From: Bacteroides fragilis | Lineage (GTDB): Bacteria > Bacteroidota > Bacteroidia > Bacteroidales > Bacteroidaceae | Length of the DNA: 64,000 nt | Assembly (NCBI RefSeq): GCF_002849695.1 | Contig: NZ_CP018937.1 | Span: 434,001-498,000, forward strand | Direction of reading: 5' to 3' | Shown here: positions 10,625-18,919 of the stretch, piece by piece | Numbering within the stretch: position 1 is the first letter of the stretch | How the letters are laid out: each line of letters opens with the position of its first letter | The notes under the pieces: model-generated | Seen by the model: the letters and a program-made list of their open reading frames with translations, nothing else | Database searches by the model: none | Told to the model about the DNA's origin: nothing | Program-made: the position numbers and the translations under genes

Positions 10625-10648
10625 CAACCTAATTTAACATTAAAAGGT

Positions 10649-11506
10649 ATGAGTTACAATTTGTTGAAAGGAAAAAGAGGTATTATTTTCGGTGCATTAA
10701 ACGAGCAGTCTATTGCCTGGAAAGTAGCCGAAAGAGCCGTTGAAGAAGGTGCTGTTATTACATTATCAAATACTCCTGTTGCTGTCCGCATGGGACAGGT
10801 TTCTGCTTTGTCTGAGAAGTTGAATTGCGAAGTGATTGCTGCAGATGCCACTAACGTAGAAGATTTGGAGAACGTATTTAAACGCTCGATGGAAGTTCTC
10901 GGTGGTCAGATTGATTTTGTATTGCACTCTATCGGTATGTCACCGAACGTTCGTAAGAAACGTACTTACGATGATCTCGACTATAATATGTTGAATACTA
11001 CCCTGGATGTTTCAGCTGTTTCATTCCATAAAATGATTCAGGCTGCCAAGAAACAAAACGCAATTGCCGAATACGGTTCTATCGTGGCATTGAGTTATGT
11101 AGCTGCACAGCGTACTTTCTATGGATACAACGATATGGCTGACGCTAAGGCATTGCTCGAGTCTATTGCCCGCAGCTTTGGTTACATTTATGGTCGTGAG
11201 CACAATGTACGTGTAAATACGATTTCTCAGTCGCCTACCTTTACCACAGCCGGTTCCGGTGTGAAGGGCATGGATAAACTGTACGATTTTGCCAACCGCA
11301 TGTCTCCGTTGGGCAATGCTTCTGCCGACGAGTGTGCAGATTATTGTATCGTAATGTTCTCTGATCTTACCCGTAAGGTGACCATGCAGAACCTGTTCCA
11401 CGATGGTGGTTTCTCGAGTGTTGGTATGAGTCTTCGGGCGATGGCTACTTACGAAAAGGGTCTGGACGAATATAAAGACGAAAACGGTAATATCATTTAC
11501 GGTTAA
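10649..11506 (+). CDS. fabI: Enoyl-[acyl-carrier-protein] reductase FabI
   Basis: A 285-residue short-chain dehydrogenase-fold enzyme that performs the last reduction of each fatty acid elongation cycle in the cytoplasm. The nucleotide-binding start KGKRGIIFGALNEQSIAW has the insertion typical of FabI, and the catalytic pair appears as Tyr160-x6-Lys167 in YGYNDMADAK, the FabI-specific spacing. C-terminal phrases SPTFTTAGSGVKGMD and DGGFSSVGM also match the family. The ATG at 10649 is chosen over an upstream-open frame because it begins the conserved fold and lies just after a -7 element. A lipoprotein gene starts 4 bases after the stop, so the two are likely co-transcribed. Confidence 0.95.
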   Translation: MSYNLLKGKRGIIFGALNEQSIAWKVAERAVEEGAVITLSNTPVAVRMGQVSALSEKLNCEVIAADATNVEDLENVFKRSMEVLGGQIDFVLHSIGMSPNVRKKRTYDDLDYNMLNTTLDVSAVSFHKMIQAAKKQNAIAEYGSIVALSYVAAQRTFYGYNDMADAKALLESIARSFGYIYGREHNVRVNTISQSPTFTTAGSGVKGMDKLYDFANRMSPLGNASADECADYCIVMFSDLTRKVTMQNLFHDGGFSSVGMSLRAMATYEKGLDEYKDENGNIIYG

Positions 11507-11510
11507 GGCA

Positions 11511-12524
11511 ATGAAAATACGGAAGAACTATATTCTCCTTGTTTTGCTAAGTCTGCTTTTCGCATCCTGCCGGGTGGGGAAGGCAGAGCCTGTCGCAGAC
11601 CCAATGGAGGAAGAGGGGATTTCCGTAGTCAGATATGATAAGCTGTTGGACGAATACGTTCGTTTCAACAGCTTTTCTGCTTTACAAAAAATGAATCTGG
11701 AATATTCTCTGCCTACTAAACTGCTGATTGAAGATGTACTGGCCATCGGGCAGGTAAGTGACGATCATATATTCCAGCGACTGAAAACATTCTATTCGGA
11801 CACCACTCTGATCCGTCTGATAGAGGATGTGGAAACCAGATATCCCGAATTGGGATCTGTCGAGAAAGAGTTGACCAAAGGCTTCGGGAAACTGCAAAAG
11901 GAAGTGCCGGATATCATGATCCCCATGATATACACACAAATTTCGGCATTCAATGAATCCATCGTTCTGTCCGACAGCGTACTGGGCATCAGCCTTGACA
12001 AGTATATGGGTGAAGATTATCCGCTTTACAAGCGTTTCTATTATGGTTATCAGCGACGCACCATGCGTCCCGACCGGATTGTACCCGATTGTCTGGTGTA
12101 CTATCTGATGAGCCAGTATCCTTTCCCGATGGATTACTCCCGTACACTGCTCGATGTGATGATGCACTTCGGTAAAATTAATTATGTGGTGCAGCACCTG
12201 TTGGATTATTCCTCTTCGGAAGAAGCATTGGGCTATTCGGATGTAGAGAGAGAATGGTGCAAAGAGAACCAGCAGCAGATGTGGAGATATATTCTTGAAA
12301 AAGATCATCTGCATGCAACAGATCCGATGGTGGTACGCCAATATACCCGTCCGGCTCCTTTCACTAATACTCTGGGCGAGAATGCGCCTTCGATGGTGGG
12401 TACCTGGATTGGTACAAAAATCATCACTTCGTATATGAAACATCATAAAAAAACAACCTTACGGCAATTGCTCGAAATGAACGATTACGAACGTATGTTC
12501 ACCGAATCTCGTTTTAATCCGTAA
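11511..12524 (+). CDS. GldB-like lipoprotein
   Basis: A 337-residue predicted lipoprotein with a signal peptide and lipobox ending LFASC (Cys20). The body is mostly helical, with aromatic-rich segments (YPLYKRFYYGYQRRTMRP, PDCLVYYLMSQYPFP). It resembles the GldB lipoproteins of Bacteroidota, which in gliding species belong to the gliding/secretion apparatus; non-motile Bacteroides keep a relative of unknown role. The assignment rests on overall similarity and context. The C-terminal part (SMVGTWIGTKIITSYMKHH) recalls the helical protease-like fold of DUF2268 proteins. It follows fabI by 4 bases and precedes the methylase by about 27. Confidence 0.65.
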   Translation: MKIRKNYILLVLLSLLFASCRVGKAEPVADPMEEEGISVVRYDKLLDEYVRFNSFSALQKMNLEYSLPTKLLIEDVLAIGQVSDDHIFQRLKTFYSDTTLIRLIEDVETRYPELGSVEKELTKGFGKLQKEVPDIMIPMIYTQISAFNESIVLSDSVLGISLDKYMGEDYPLYKRFYYGYQRRTMRPDRIVPDCLVYYLMSQYPFPMDYSRTLLDVMMHFGKINYVVQHLLDYSSSEEALGYSDVEREWCKENQQQMWRYILEKDHLHATDPMVVRQYTRPAPFTNTLGENAPSMVGTWIGTKIITSYMKHHKKTTLRQLLEMNDYERMFTESRFNP

Positions 12525-12551
12525 AATTCTTATTATAAAAATCCCTTGTTC

Positions 12552-13256
12552 ATGGATACCGCTCTCTATCTTTTGCCCGTTACATTGGGCGACACTCCCA
12601 TCGAGTCTGTATTACCACCCTACAATAAAGAAATTATTCTGGGAATCAAGCATTTTATTGTCGAAGATGTCCGTTCGGCCCGCCGTTTCCTGAAAAAGGT
12701 GGATCGTGAGATTGACATCGATTCGCTCACCTTTTATCCCTTAAACAAGCACACTTCTCCTGAAGATATTTCCGGTTACCTGAAACCGTTGATCGGTGGA
12801 TTGTCTATGGGAGTGATTTCGGAAGCCGGTTGTCCGGCCGTTGCCGATCCGGGAGCCGATGTCGTGGCTATTGCGCAACGTAAGAACCTGAAGGTAGTGC
12901 CGTTGGTGGGCCCTTCGTCTATCATTCTTTCTGTGATGGGATCGGGATTTAACGGACAAAGCTTTGCCTTTCACGGATATCTGCCTATAGAGCCGACTGA
13001 GCGTGCCAAAAAGCTCAAAGCTCTTGAACAACGGGTATATGCCGAACATCAGACACAGCTGTTTATAGAAACGCCCTATCGGAATAATAAGATGGTGGAG
13101 GATATTTTGCATAACTGCCGTCCGCAAACACGTCTTTGCATTGCAGCTAATATCACCTGTGAGGGTGAGTACATCCGCACCAAGACCATCAAAGAGTGGC
13201 AGGGAAAAGTGCCCGACCTGACTAAGATACCTTGTATTTTTCTCTTATACCAATAA
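12552..13256 (+). CDS. SAM-dependent methyltransferase of the RsmI/tetrapyrrole methylase family
   Basis: A 234-residue protein from the ATG at 12552; an in-frame TTG six bases earlier is less likely. The motif ISEAGCPAVADPG (89-101) and VPLVGPSSIILSVMGSG are the signature of RsmI, the 2'-O-methyltransferase of cytidine 1402 in 16S rRNA, but the protein is shorter than typical RsmI and lacks its C-terminal domain. Bacteroides carry both a full RsmI and this shorter paralogue, so its exact substrate is uncertain. Its last 35 bases overlap the end of the convergent gene at 13222. Confidence 0.85.
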   Translation: MDTALYLLPVTLGDTPIESVLPPYNKEIILGIKHFIVEDVRSARRFLKKVDREIDIDSLTFYPLNKHTSPEDISGYLKPLIGGLSMGVISEAGCPAVADPGADVVAIAQRKNLKVVPLVGPSSIILSVMGSGFNGQSFAFHGYLPIEPTERAKKLKALEQRVYAEHQTQLFIETPYRNNKMVEDILHNCRPQTRLCIAANITCEGEYIRTKTIKEWQGKVPDLTKIPCIFLLYQ

Positions 13257-14340
13257 CCTGTTTCAGGTGTTCATATTCCAACTCAAAGCATTCGCTGAAG
13301 AAGTGAGTGCCTAAGTTGTGTTCTATCTGTTGGAAAGTCCACAGTTTTCCTCCTTTGAACCGTGGATCGCAGAGGATAGAATCATCTTCCATGTCGACAA
13401 TAAACAGATAAATCAGACGGTTGGTCTGTGCATTTTCGAAATGATAGGAGATGGTAAATGTCGGTTTCAGATCCGAAGCTTTTGGGAAAGCATTACTCAA
13501 TAAACGGTTGGCACCTTCGGCCAGCGTCTCTCCGTACCGGAGGTAACATTCCATCGGTATATCCACTTTGAACTTATCGAGAATACAGCTTTGCGGACGA
13601 TTGCAAAGAAATAGCATGCCGTGGGTAGAAACGGCAATGCGTATTACCGGGTTAATATAAGCATTCTTGTAGTTGATAGCTTCTACAGCCAGGCTTTTTC
13701 CAATTACGTCGCCACGAGTGTTGACGATGGGCACGTATTCTGTATGGGCCATTACATGATTAAAATAACGGATGCCTATCTGGTTGAACAGAATGCTGAG
13801 GATAAATATGGCAGGAGGCAATATGTGGTAAAGCACTAACGTGGAAGTCGGGGTGAGAGGGTGTGCTATCAGGATAGTCAGACTGATAACGGCAAAGTGC
13901 AGAATACCCAGAATCAAAACAACCCGTGCCGATACGACAGCCGATTCCGCTCCCTGGGCAAACAGGCGGCGGTTGCACTGGGCACTCTGGCGCAGGTAGT
14001 GGTTAATGAACCTTCTCCTGTGTAAGAAAAGAATAACCATTGGAATCAGTATACTGACTTCAAGTGTCAGGGGCAAAGCTCCTACCGGGACAAAATCTCC
14101 GGGAATGAGACTTGCCAGAGTCAGTAGTGTCAAAATTCCCGTAGAGATATAAAGGATAAAATTGGGTATGCGCGCCCCTTTACGGGACAGGGACCTGTAT
14201 GAAAAGATAAGTCCGATACCTGTACCGATATAGATTGATATGTCCTGTGTTATAAATTCGCATAAAAGGATGGAAACAATAACAGGGATAAAGCCCAATG
14301 ACATATTAAATGCGGAAGAAAGTACTCCTTTGTTACCCAT
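13222..14340 (-). CDS. Membrane protein with C-terminal degenerate Nudix-like domain
   Basis: A 372-residue protein not recognised as a named family. Roughly the first 195 residues hold about six hydrophobic helices (for example 12-31, 57-79, 89-106, 140-160, 167-187). The C-terminal 175 residues resemble a Nudix fold: VPIVNTRGDVIGKS, then an NPVIRIAVSTHGMLFLCNR strand pair, then CYLRYGETLAEGANRLL in the Nudix-box place. The box lacks the REUxEE metal-binding glutamates, so hydrolase activity is doubtful. It overlaps the convergent methylase gene by 35 bp at the 3' end. Next minus-strand gene upstream is lipA, whose stop precedes this start by about 65 bases. Confidence 0.7.
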   Translation of the reverse strand: MGNKGVLSSAFNMSLGFIPVIVSILLCEFITQDISIYIGTGIGLIFSYRSLSRKGARIPNFILYISTGILTLLTLASLIPGDFVPVGALPLTLEVSILIPMVILFLHRRRFINHYLRQSAQCNRRLFAQGAESAVVSARVVLILGILHFAVISLTILIAHPLTPTSTLVLYHILPPAIFILSILFNQIGIRYFNHVMAHTEYVPIVNTRGDVIGKSLAVEAINYKNAYINPVIRIAVSTHGMLFLCNRPQSCILDKFKVDIPMECYLRYGETLAEGANRLLSNAFPKASDLKPTFTISYHFENAQTNRLIYLFIVDMEDDSILCDPRFKGGKLWTFQQIEHNLGTHFFSECFELEYEHLKQVIGIREKYKVS

Positions 14341-14405
14341 ATGTTTTTTATTGTATTATTTTGCCGTTTACTTGTAAAACAAACAAGGAGCCTGTTATGT
14401 TCTTA

Positions 14406-15272
14406 CTACTTCTTATTAAATCGGATATGTTTCTCCGCATGATATGATGAACGTACTAATGGTGCGCTTTCTACTTGTTCGAATCCCTTTTTGAGCCCTG
14501 TTTCTTTATAGATGGCGAATTGTTCCGGGGTAATGTATGCCACAACCGGATAGTGTTTATGGGTCGGTTGCAGGTATTGTCCGATGGTGAGGATTTTGCA
14601 ACCGACGGCAATCAAGTTGTCCATTAACTCCTCCACTTCGGCAGGAGTTTCGCCCAAACCGACCATAATACCCGATTTGGCTGTTGTACCGCTCTCGGCT
14701 ATCTGACGGATCACCTCCAGGCTGGTGTGATAATTGGCCGCACTACGCACTTGTGGGCTGATACGTTTTACGGTTTCCATATTGTGGGAAATGATTTCCG
14801 GACCGGCTTCTATCACTTGGGTAACCAGTTCTTTGCGCCCCTGGAAGTCGGGGATCAGTACTTCGGTGGTCGTTTCCGGATTCAGGCGTTTGATTTCACG
14901 AATTGTTTGCGCCCAATGGGCAGCGCCCAGGTCGGGTAGATCATCGCGGTCCACCGATGTGATGACTGCATGTGAGAGCTTCATCAAGGCAACCGATTCT
15001 GCAACGTGCAACGGTTCGTCGGGGTCCAGAGGCAAAGGACGCCCGGTCCGGGTATTACAGAATTTACAACTGCGGGTACAGATGTCACCGGCAATCATGA
15101 ACGTGGCCGTACCTTTTCCCCAGCACTCGCCCATGTTAGGGCAGCGCCCGCTGCTGCAAATGGTGTGCAGGCAGTGCGATTCGACAATACGTTTGGTTTC
15201 CGTATAGCGTTCGTTGGCTCCGATACTGATCTTAAGCCATTCGGGTTTGCGTACCCGTTGATCGTTTCCCAT
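14406..15272 (-). CDS. lipA: Lipoyl synthase
   Basis: A 288-residue radical SAM enzyme that inserts two sulfurs into octanoyl groups on lipoyl-dependent enzymes. The auxiliary cluster motif C-x4-C-x5-C is present at Cys39, Cys44 and Cys50 (CSSGRCPNMGEC), the radical SAM CxxxCxxC at Cys65, Cys69 and Cys72 (CTRSCKFC), and the C-terminal RSSYHA motif supplies the serine ligand. Complete and of normal length. It follows the dipeptidyl peptidase gene on the same strand after a 170-bp gap that holds a large inverted repeat. Confidence 0.97.
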   Translation of the reverse strand: MGNDQRVRKPEWLKISIGANERYTETKRIVESHCLHTICSSGRCPNMGECWGKGTATFMIAGDICTRSCKFCNTRTGRPLPLDPDEPLHVAESVALMKLSHAVITSVDRDDLPDLGAAHWAQTIREIKRLNPETTTEVLIPDFQGRKELVTQVIEAGPEIISHNMETVKRISPQVRSAANYHTSLEVIRQIAESGTTAKSGIMVGLGETPAEVEELMDNLIAVGCKILTIGQYLQPTHKHYPVVAYITPEQFAIYKETGLKKGFEQVESAPLVRSSYHAEKHIRFNKK

Positions 15273-15322
15273 ATGATAGTACTGTTTTGTTTAATGATAG
15301 AGAGGCTGTCTCAAAAGTTATA

Positions 15323-15418
15323 TTCACCACAGATTACACAGATTAACACAGAATTAGTTTTCAAATCGTTGATTATCAACATGAATAATCTGTGTTAATC
15401 TGTGTAATCTGTGGTGAA
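15323..15418. repeat. Intergenic inverted repeat with 30-bp perfect arms
   Basis: The left arm 15323-15352 begins TTCACCACAGATTACACAGA and the right arm 15389-15418 is its exact reverse complement; the spacer is 36 bases. Within each arm ACAG recurs every 9-10 bases. Imperfect relatives lie at 26879-26970, 56169-56256 and 59138-59219, with a half copy at 746. It lies between dipeptidyl peptidase IV and lipA. Confidence 0.9.
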
Positions 15419-15443
15419 CTCTGACATCTCTTCGAACGATTTC

Positions 15444-17654
15444 TTATAAATTGTTCAGGAAAAAGTTCGTTAACCTCGTATACAGATGGTTCCGAGTATT
15501 TCCGCCATAAATGCCGTGATTCCGGTTGGTATATACCTGCATGTCGAACTGTTTTCCAAGCTGCACCAGGTGTTCAGCATATTCGGTACAGTTCTGGAAG
15601 TGAACGTTGTCATCTGCCATACCGTGTACCAAAAGCAGGTTTCCATGCAAGTTGTCTGCACGACTGAATGCTGAAGCAGCTTTGTAGCCTTCGGCATTTT
15701 CTTTCGGAGTACGCATGAAGCGTTCGGTATATACAGTATCGTAATATTTCCAGTCTGTAGGTGCGGCAACAGCGACTCCGGCTTTAAATACCGGTGTACC
15801 TTCGCTCATACTCATGATGGTCATGTATCCGCCGAAGCTCCATCCCCAAATACCGATGCGTCCTTTGTCCACATAAGGCAGGCCACCCAGATATTTGGCG
15901 GCTTCCACTTGGTCTTTTGCCTCTTTTACGCCCAGGTTCAGATAGGTGCACTTCTGGAATTCACTTCCACGGCCTCCTGTGCCGCGACCGTCCACACAAG
16001 CCACTACGTAGCCAAGACTTGCCATGTATGTTTCCCAGCTGATTCCCCATTTGTCCAGAACCTGTTGCGAACCCGGACCGCTATACTGGAACATCAGTAC
16101 CGGATAGCGTTTTGAGGGATCGAAGTTCACTGGTTTCATCACCCATCCGTTCAGGTCCACTCCTTCTGTGGTCTTGAAAGTGAAGAATTCCTTTTGCGGT
16201 ATGGCATATCCGGCTAACTTTTCTTTCAGTTTATCATTGGTCACCAGAGTTTTCAATACTTTACCCGTATTGTCATTCAGTGTAATCAGCATCGGAGTAT
16301 CGAGGCTGGTAAACTTGTTCATAAAATATTTCATCGAACTGCTGAAGATCGGGCTGTTGGTTCCTTGCTGATTGCTCAGTTTCACCTTCTTGCCTTTACG
16401 GTCTATCTTGTATACAGCCTGGCGCATCGGACTCTCTTCGTTGCTGGTGTAATAAAACTCGTTGGTATCCGGATTCCATCCGATGAAGCTTTTTACTTCA
16501 TAATTGCCGCTGGTCACCTGCTTAATCAGATTGCCGTTCATGCTATACCAGTACAGGTGCGGATATCCGCTCTTGTCGCTTACAAAACTGAAATTGTCCG
16601 GATAGAACCGGATGTTGTCGAATACGTTCTCGTTGATGTAATAAGGAGATTCATCACGTAAAGCCAGCTTGCATACTGTACTGCGGGGATCGGCAAAATA
16701 CATGTCGAAGCGGTTTTGATGACGGTTCAGCGTCATAATGGCCAGTTTGTTCGGATCTTGTGTGAAACGGATGCGTGGGATATAACCATCGGCGTCTATC
16801 GGCAGTTTTACCTGACGGGTCACTTTTGATTTGATGTCGAACGTATGTACCGATACCTTAGAGTTGGGATAACCTGCCTTGGGATATTTGTACGTATATT
16901 CGCCCGGGTAGTCCTGCAACGCATTGTTGCGTGGAGCCTCGCCGGCAAACAGCGGGAAGGTGTATGATGGCACTTCCGACTCGTCGAAGCGGACATAAGC
17001 CAGCATGGTATTGTCGGCATTGAACTCCAGGGCACGGTTGAAACCGAACTCTTCTTCATATACCCAATCGGGAATACCGTTCAGCACGCTGTTCAGTTTG
17101 CCGTCTTCCGTCACCTGCGATTCGCTGTTGCCATACAGGAGCTTCACCAGGAAGATGTTATTGTCGCGGACAAATGCCACCAGATTGCCGTCCGGTGAGA
17201 ATACCGGAGCTTGTTGCGGGCCGCCATCCGAGAGTTTTTCTACGATATTGTTGGTAGTAACCCCTTTATCGTTCCGTTTCACCGGATACAGATAGTGGAC
17301 TGCCGTATAAGAGTGACGGTAGATAGGGGTTGTTTCCGTTGCAATCAGAATTTTTGATCCGTCCGGTGAAAACTGATAGCTGTCGAATTTCTTGAAAGGA
17401 CATTCGCGAGCTTTGGCCACATCGAATACCACTTCCACCGGTTCACCCGTGCGGAAGGAATATTTCACGATTTGTGTGCCTTCGGCATTTCTTTGTGTGT
17501 AGTGTTCGCCGTCCGGCATGGGAACCACACCATAGATGTTTTCGGGACTGAACTTGCCTGAGTTGATCTCTTTCAGGTCGAGCGCTTTGCCTCCTTGTGC
17601 GAAGCCGGCAAGGCAGCACAGACAGAAAAACAGAAAAATGAATTTTCTTTTCAT
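15444..17654 (-). CDS. Dipeptidyl peptidase IV (S9B family)
   Basis: A 736-residue exported serine peptidase that releases X-Pro or X-Ala dipeptides from peptide N-termini. A signal peptide ends near AGFAQ (20). The N-terminal beta-propeller carries the DPP IV glutamate motif DWVYEEEF, which binds the substrate amino terminus. The C-terminal alpha/beta hydrolase has the nucleophile Ser606 in GWSFGGY, the aspartate near 681 in HGMADDNVHF and His713 in NRNHGIYGG. All active-site elements are intact. Gut Bacteroides DPP IV enzymes are reported to act on host peptides such as incretins; the sequence supports only the enzyme class. A -7 element lies about 40 bases upstream. Confidence 0.95.
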   Translation of the reverse strand: MKRKFIFLFFCLCCLAGFAQGGKALDLKEINSGKFSPENIYGVVPMPDGEHYTQRNAEGTQIVKYSFRTGEPVEVVFDVAKARECPFKKFDSYQFSPDGSKILIATETTPIYRHSYTAVHYLYPVKRNDKGVTTNNIVEKLSDGGPQQAPVFSPDGNLVAFVRDNNIFLVKLLYGNSESQVTEDGKLNSVLNGIPDWVYEEEFGFNRALEFNADNTMLAYVRFDESEVPSYTFPLFAGEAPRNNALQDYPGEYTYKYPKAGYPNSKVSVHTFDIKSKVTRQVKLPIDADGYIPRIRFTQDPNKLAIMTLNRHQNRFDMYFADPRSTVCKLALRDESPYYINENVFDNIRFYPDNFSFVSDKSGYPHLYWYSMNGNLIKQVTSGNYEVKSFIGWNPDTNEFYYTSNEESPMRQAVYKIDRKGKKVKLSNQQGTNSPIFSSSMKYFMNKFTSLDTPMLITLNDNTGKVLKTLVTNDKLKEKLAGYAIPQKEFFTFKTTEGVDLNGWVMKPVNFDPSKRYPVLMFQYSGPGSQQVLDKWGISWETYMASLGYVVACVDGRGTGGRGSEFQKCTYLNLGVKEAKDQVEAAKYLGGLPYVDKGRIGIWGWSFGGYMTIMSMSEGTPVFKAGVAVAAPTDWKYYDTVYTERFMRTPKENAEGYKAASAFSRADNLHGNLLLVHGMADDNVHFQNCTEYAEHLVQLGKQFDMQVYTNRNHGIYGGNTRNHLYTRLTNFFLNNL

Positions 17655-17693
17655 TGGCTTTAGATGATTTTTAGGTTGTTTCTATAGTGCCGG

Positions 17694-17701
17694 CAAAGGT
17701 A
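17694..17701 (-). promoter_or_regulatory. -7 element of the dipeptidyl peptidase IV gene
   Basis: TACCTTTG on the minus strand, about 40 bases before the start codon; matches TAnnTTTG. Confidence 0.5.
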
Positions 17702-17772
17702 AGGATAAACGGTGAGCCTTCAAAACGAGAGGGTTAAAATATCTGTGAAATAGCGTTCGGAAACGAAAAAAA

Positions 17773-17860
17773 CAGAGCCTCTGTTGGCTCCGGGCAGAGG
17801 CTCTTTCGGGTACAGACAGAGCCTCCGGAGAGCAGAAACGGAGGCTTCGTCCCGGACGTT
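17773..17860. repeat. Four-unit 22-bp repeat array
   Basis: CAGAGCCTCTG (17773), CAGAGGCTCTT (17795), CAGAGCCTCCG (17817) and CGGAGGCTTCG (17839) begin exactly 22 bp apart. Each opening is an 11-bp quasi-palindrome, with CC and GG alternating at the centre. The remainder of the units is only partly similar (units 1 and 2 agree at about 15 of 22 positions). Confidence 0.8.
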
Positions 17861-18109
17861 GGAGACACGGAAAGTGGACCAGCCTCCGAGCCACCTCTCA
17901 AACAGTGCTGTATCCCTTTATTCATGGGTGTTTGAGCGTGTTCGAAAAACTGACTGAAATCGATTGGTGGGCCATATAATAAATACTAACAAAAAAAGAT
18001 ATATGAATATATCAGTTCAGATCGTGCGCAATCGGTGAGAAATGATTCCGGATTTGTCGGGAGTTATCCCCCTTTCATCGGTTTTGCTACCGTTATTGAC
18101 GAAAAAGCC

Positions 18110-18140
18110 TTTCCGGGTGGTGGCAAATGACCTATCTTTG
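18110..18140 (+). promoter_or_regulatory. Promoter of the LiaF-like gene
   Basis: TTTC at 18110-18113, 19 bases, then TATCTTTG at 18133-18140: the Bacteroides -33/-7 layout with one mismatch. Transcription would start near 18147, leaving a 35-base leader. Confidence 0.65.
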
Positions 18141-18181
18141 TGGACGAAGATTAAATGAAATAATTAACAATGAAATGATAT

Positions 18182-18910
18182 ATGGAAAAGAAAGAGTTTT
18201 CATCTCCCGCTCGGAGATACGGTAAGTTTTTTATTGCCTTTATTTTTATAACGGCAGGAGTGCTTCTACTGGCCCGTAATCTGGGATGGATTACTTATGC
18301 CCTGTTTGACCTATTGGTGTCCTGGCAAATGCTTCTGATTCTCTTGGGAGTATACCTTATGTTGCGCCGTCAGATTCTGCGGGGATTGATTCTGGTTGGC
18401 ATCGGGGCTTATTTATTAAGCCCGCATCTGGGATGGTTTCCGGCGGGAGTCCATATCACTCTTTTCCCGATTATATTGATTGTTATTGGACTCGCTTTTT
18501 TATTCAGGCCGAAACGTGCCCGGCACGAACGGATGCGGAGGGGAAACTTTGCCAGCAGCCAATATAACTCTACGGATGGAGTGCTTCACTCGGAGAATAC
18601 CTTCAGCGGTATCAGGCAAGTGGTGCTCGATGAATTCTTTAAAGGCGGGACGATACAGAATTCGTTTGGCGGGACGATTATTGACCTGCGGCGTACGACC
18701 CTTCCCGAAGGTGAAACGTTTCTCGATATTGATTGTACATTTGGTGGAATAGAAATTTATGTGCCTTCCGATTGGAAAGTAGTGTTTCGGTGTAACACCT
18801 GTCTGGGCGGATGTCAAGACAAACGTTTTGGTGGAGGTGTGATCGACCAGAACCGGATATTGGTCATCCGGGGCGACTTGACATTCGGAGGTATTGAAAT
18901 AAAAAGTTGA
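18182..18910 (+). CDS. LiaF-like membrane protein
   Basis: A 242-residue protein with about four membrane helices in residues 15-108 and a C-terminal soluble beta-rich domain built from repeats of the type NTFSGIRQVV, NSFGGTIIDLR, CTFGGIEIYVP and LTFGGIEIKS. This is the layout of LiaF / cell-wall-active antibiotic response proteins, which in Firmicutes restrain a two-component system that senses envelope stress. The next gene, 9 bases downstream, encodes a membrane LytTR regulator, so the pair probably forms a sensing unit. A promoter lies just upstream. Family-level call good; role by analogy only. Confidence 0.8.
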   Translation: MEKKEFSSPARRYGKFFIAFIFITAGVLLLARNLGWITYALFDLLVSWQMLLILLGVYLMLRRQILRGLILVGIGAYLLSPHLGWFPAGVHITLFPIILIVIGLAFLFRPKRARHERMRRGNFASSQYNSTDGVLHSENTFSGIRQVVLDEFFKGGTIQNSFGGTIIDLRRTTLPEGETFLDIDCTFGGIEIYVPSDWKVVFRCNTCLGGCQDKRFGGGVIDQNRILVIRGDLTFGGIEIKS

Positions 18911-18919
18911 AAATAAAAC

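Larger units (their letters stand above)
9676..10648. other. Long non-coding region between divergent susC and fabI
   Basis: About 970 bp with no convincing gene. It is AT-rich and holds a perfect 10-bp-arm dyad at 9888-9912, a near-identical site in opposite orientation at 10272-10289, a TATCTTTG -7-like element at 10179-10186, a two-unit 22-bp repeat at 10434-10477 and the fabI -7 box at 10617. The fabI frame is open back to 10457, but that extension does not look like an enoyl reductase N-terminus. Confidence 0.7.
17655..18181. other. Divergent intergenic region of dipeptidyl peptidase IV and LiaF-like gene
   Basis: About 530 bp without a credible gene. It carries the minus-strand -7 box at 17694, a four-unit 22-bp repeat array at 17773-17860, a GC-rich stretch beyond it, and the plus-strand promoter at 18110-18140. 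Short frames across the array have repeat-driven composition and no family resemblance. Confidence 0.7.

Noticed and set aside
11682-12446. A 254-codon frame antisense to the GldB-like lipoprotein
   Set aside because: Histidine and isoleucine-rich mirror of a real gene; no promoter or family match.
15323-15418. Miniature transposon with terminal repeats
   Set aside because: No target duplication could be seen at the ends and copies differ mainly by decay inside the arms; kept only as a repeat family.
17682-17925. Small proteins encoded across the 17773 array
   Set aside because: Both open frames are created by the repeats, have no domain and read across the peptidase promoter.
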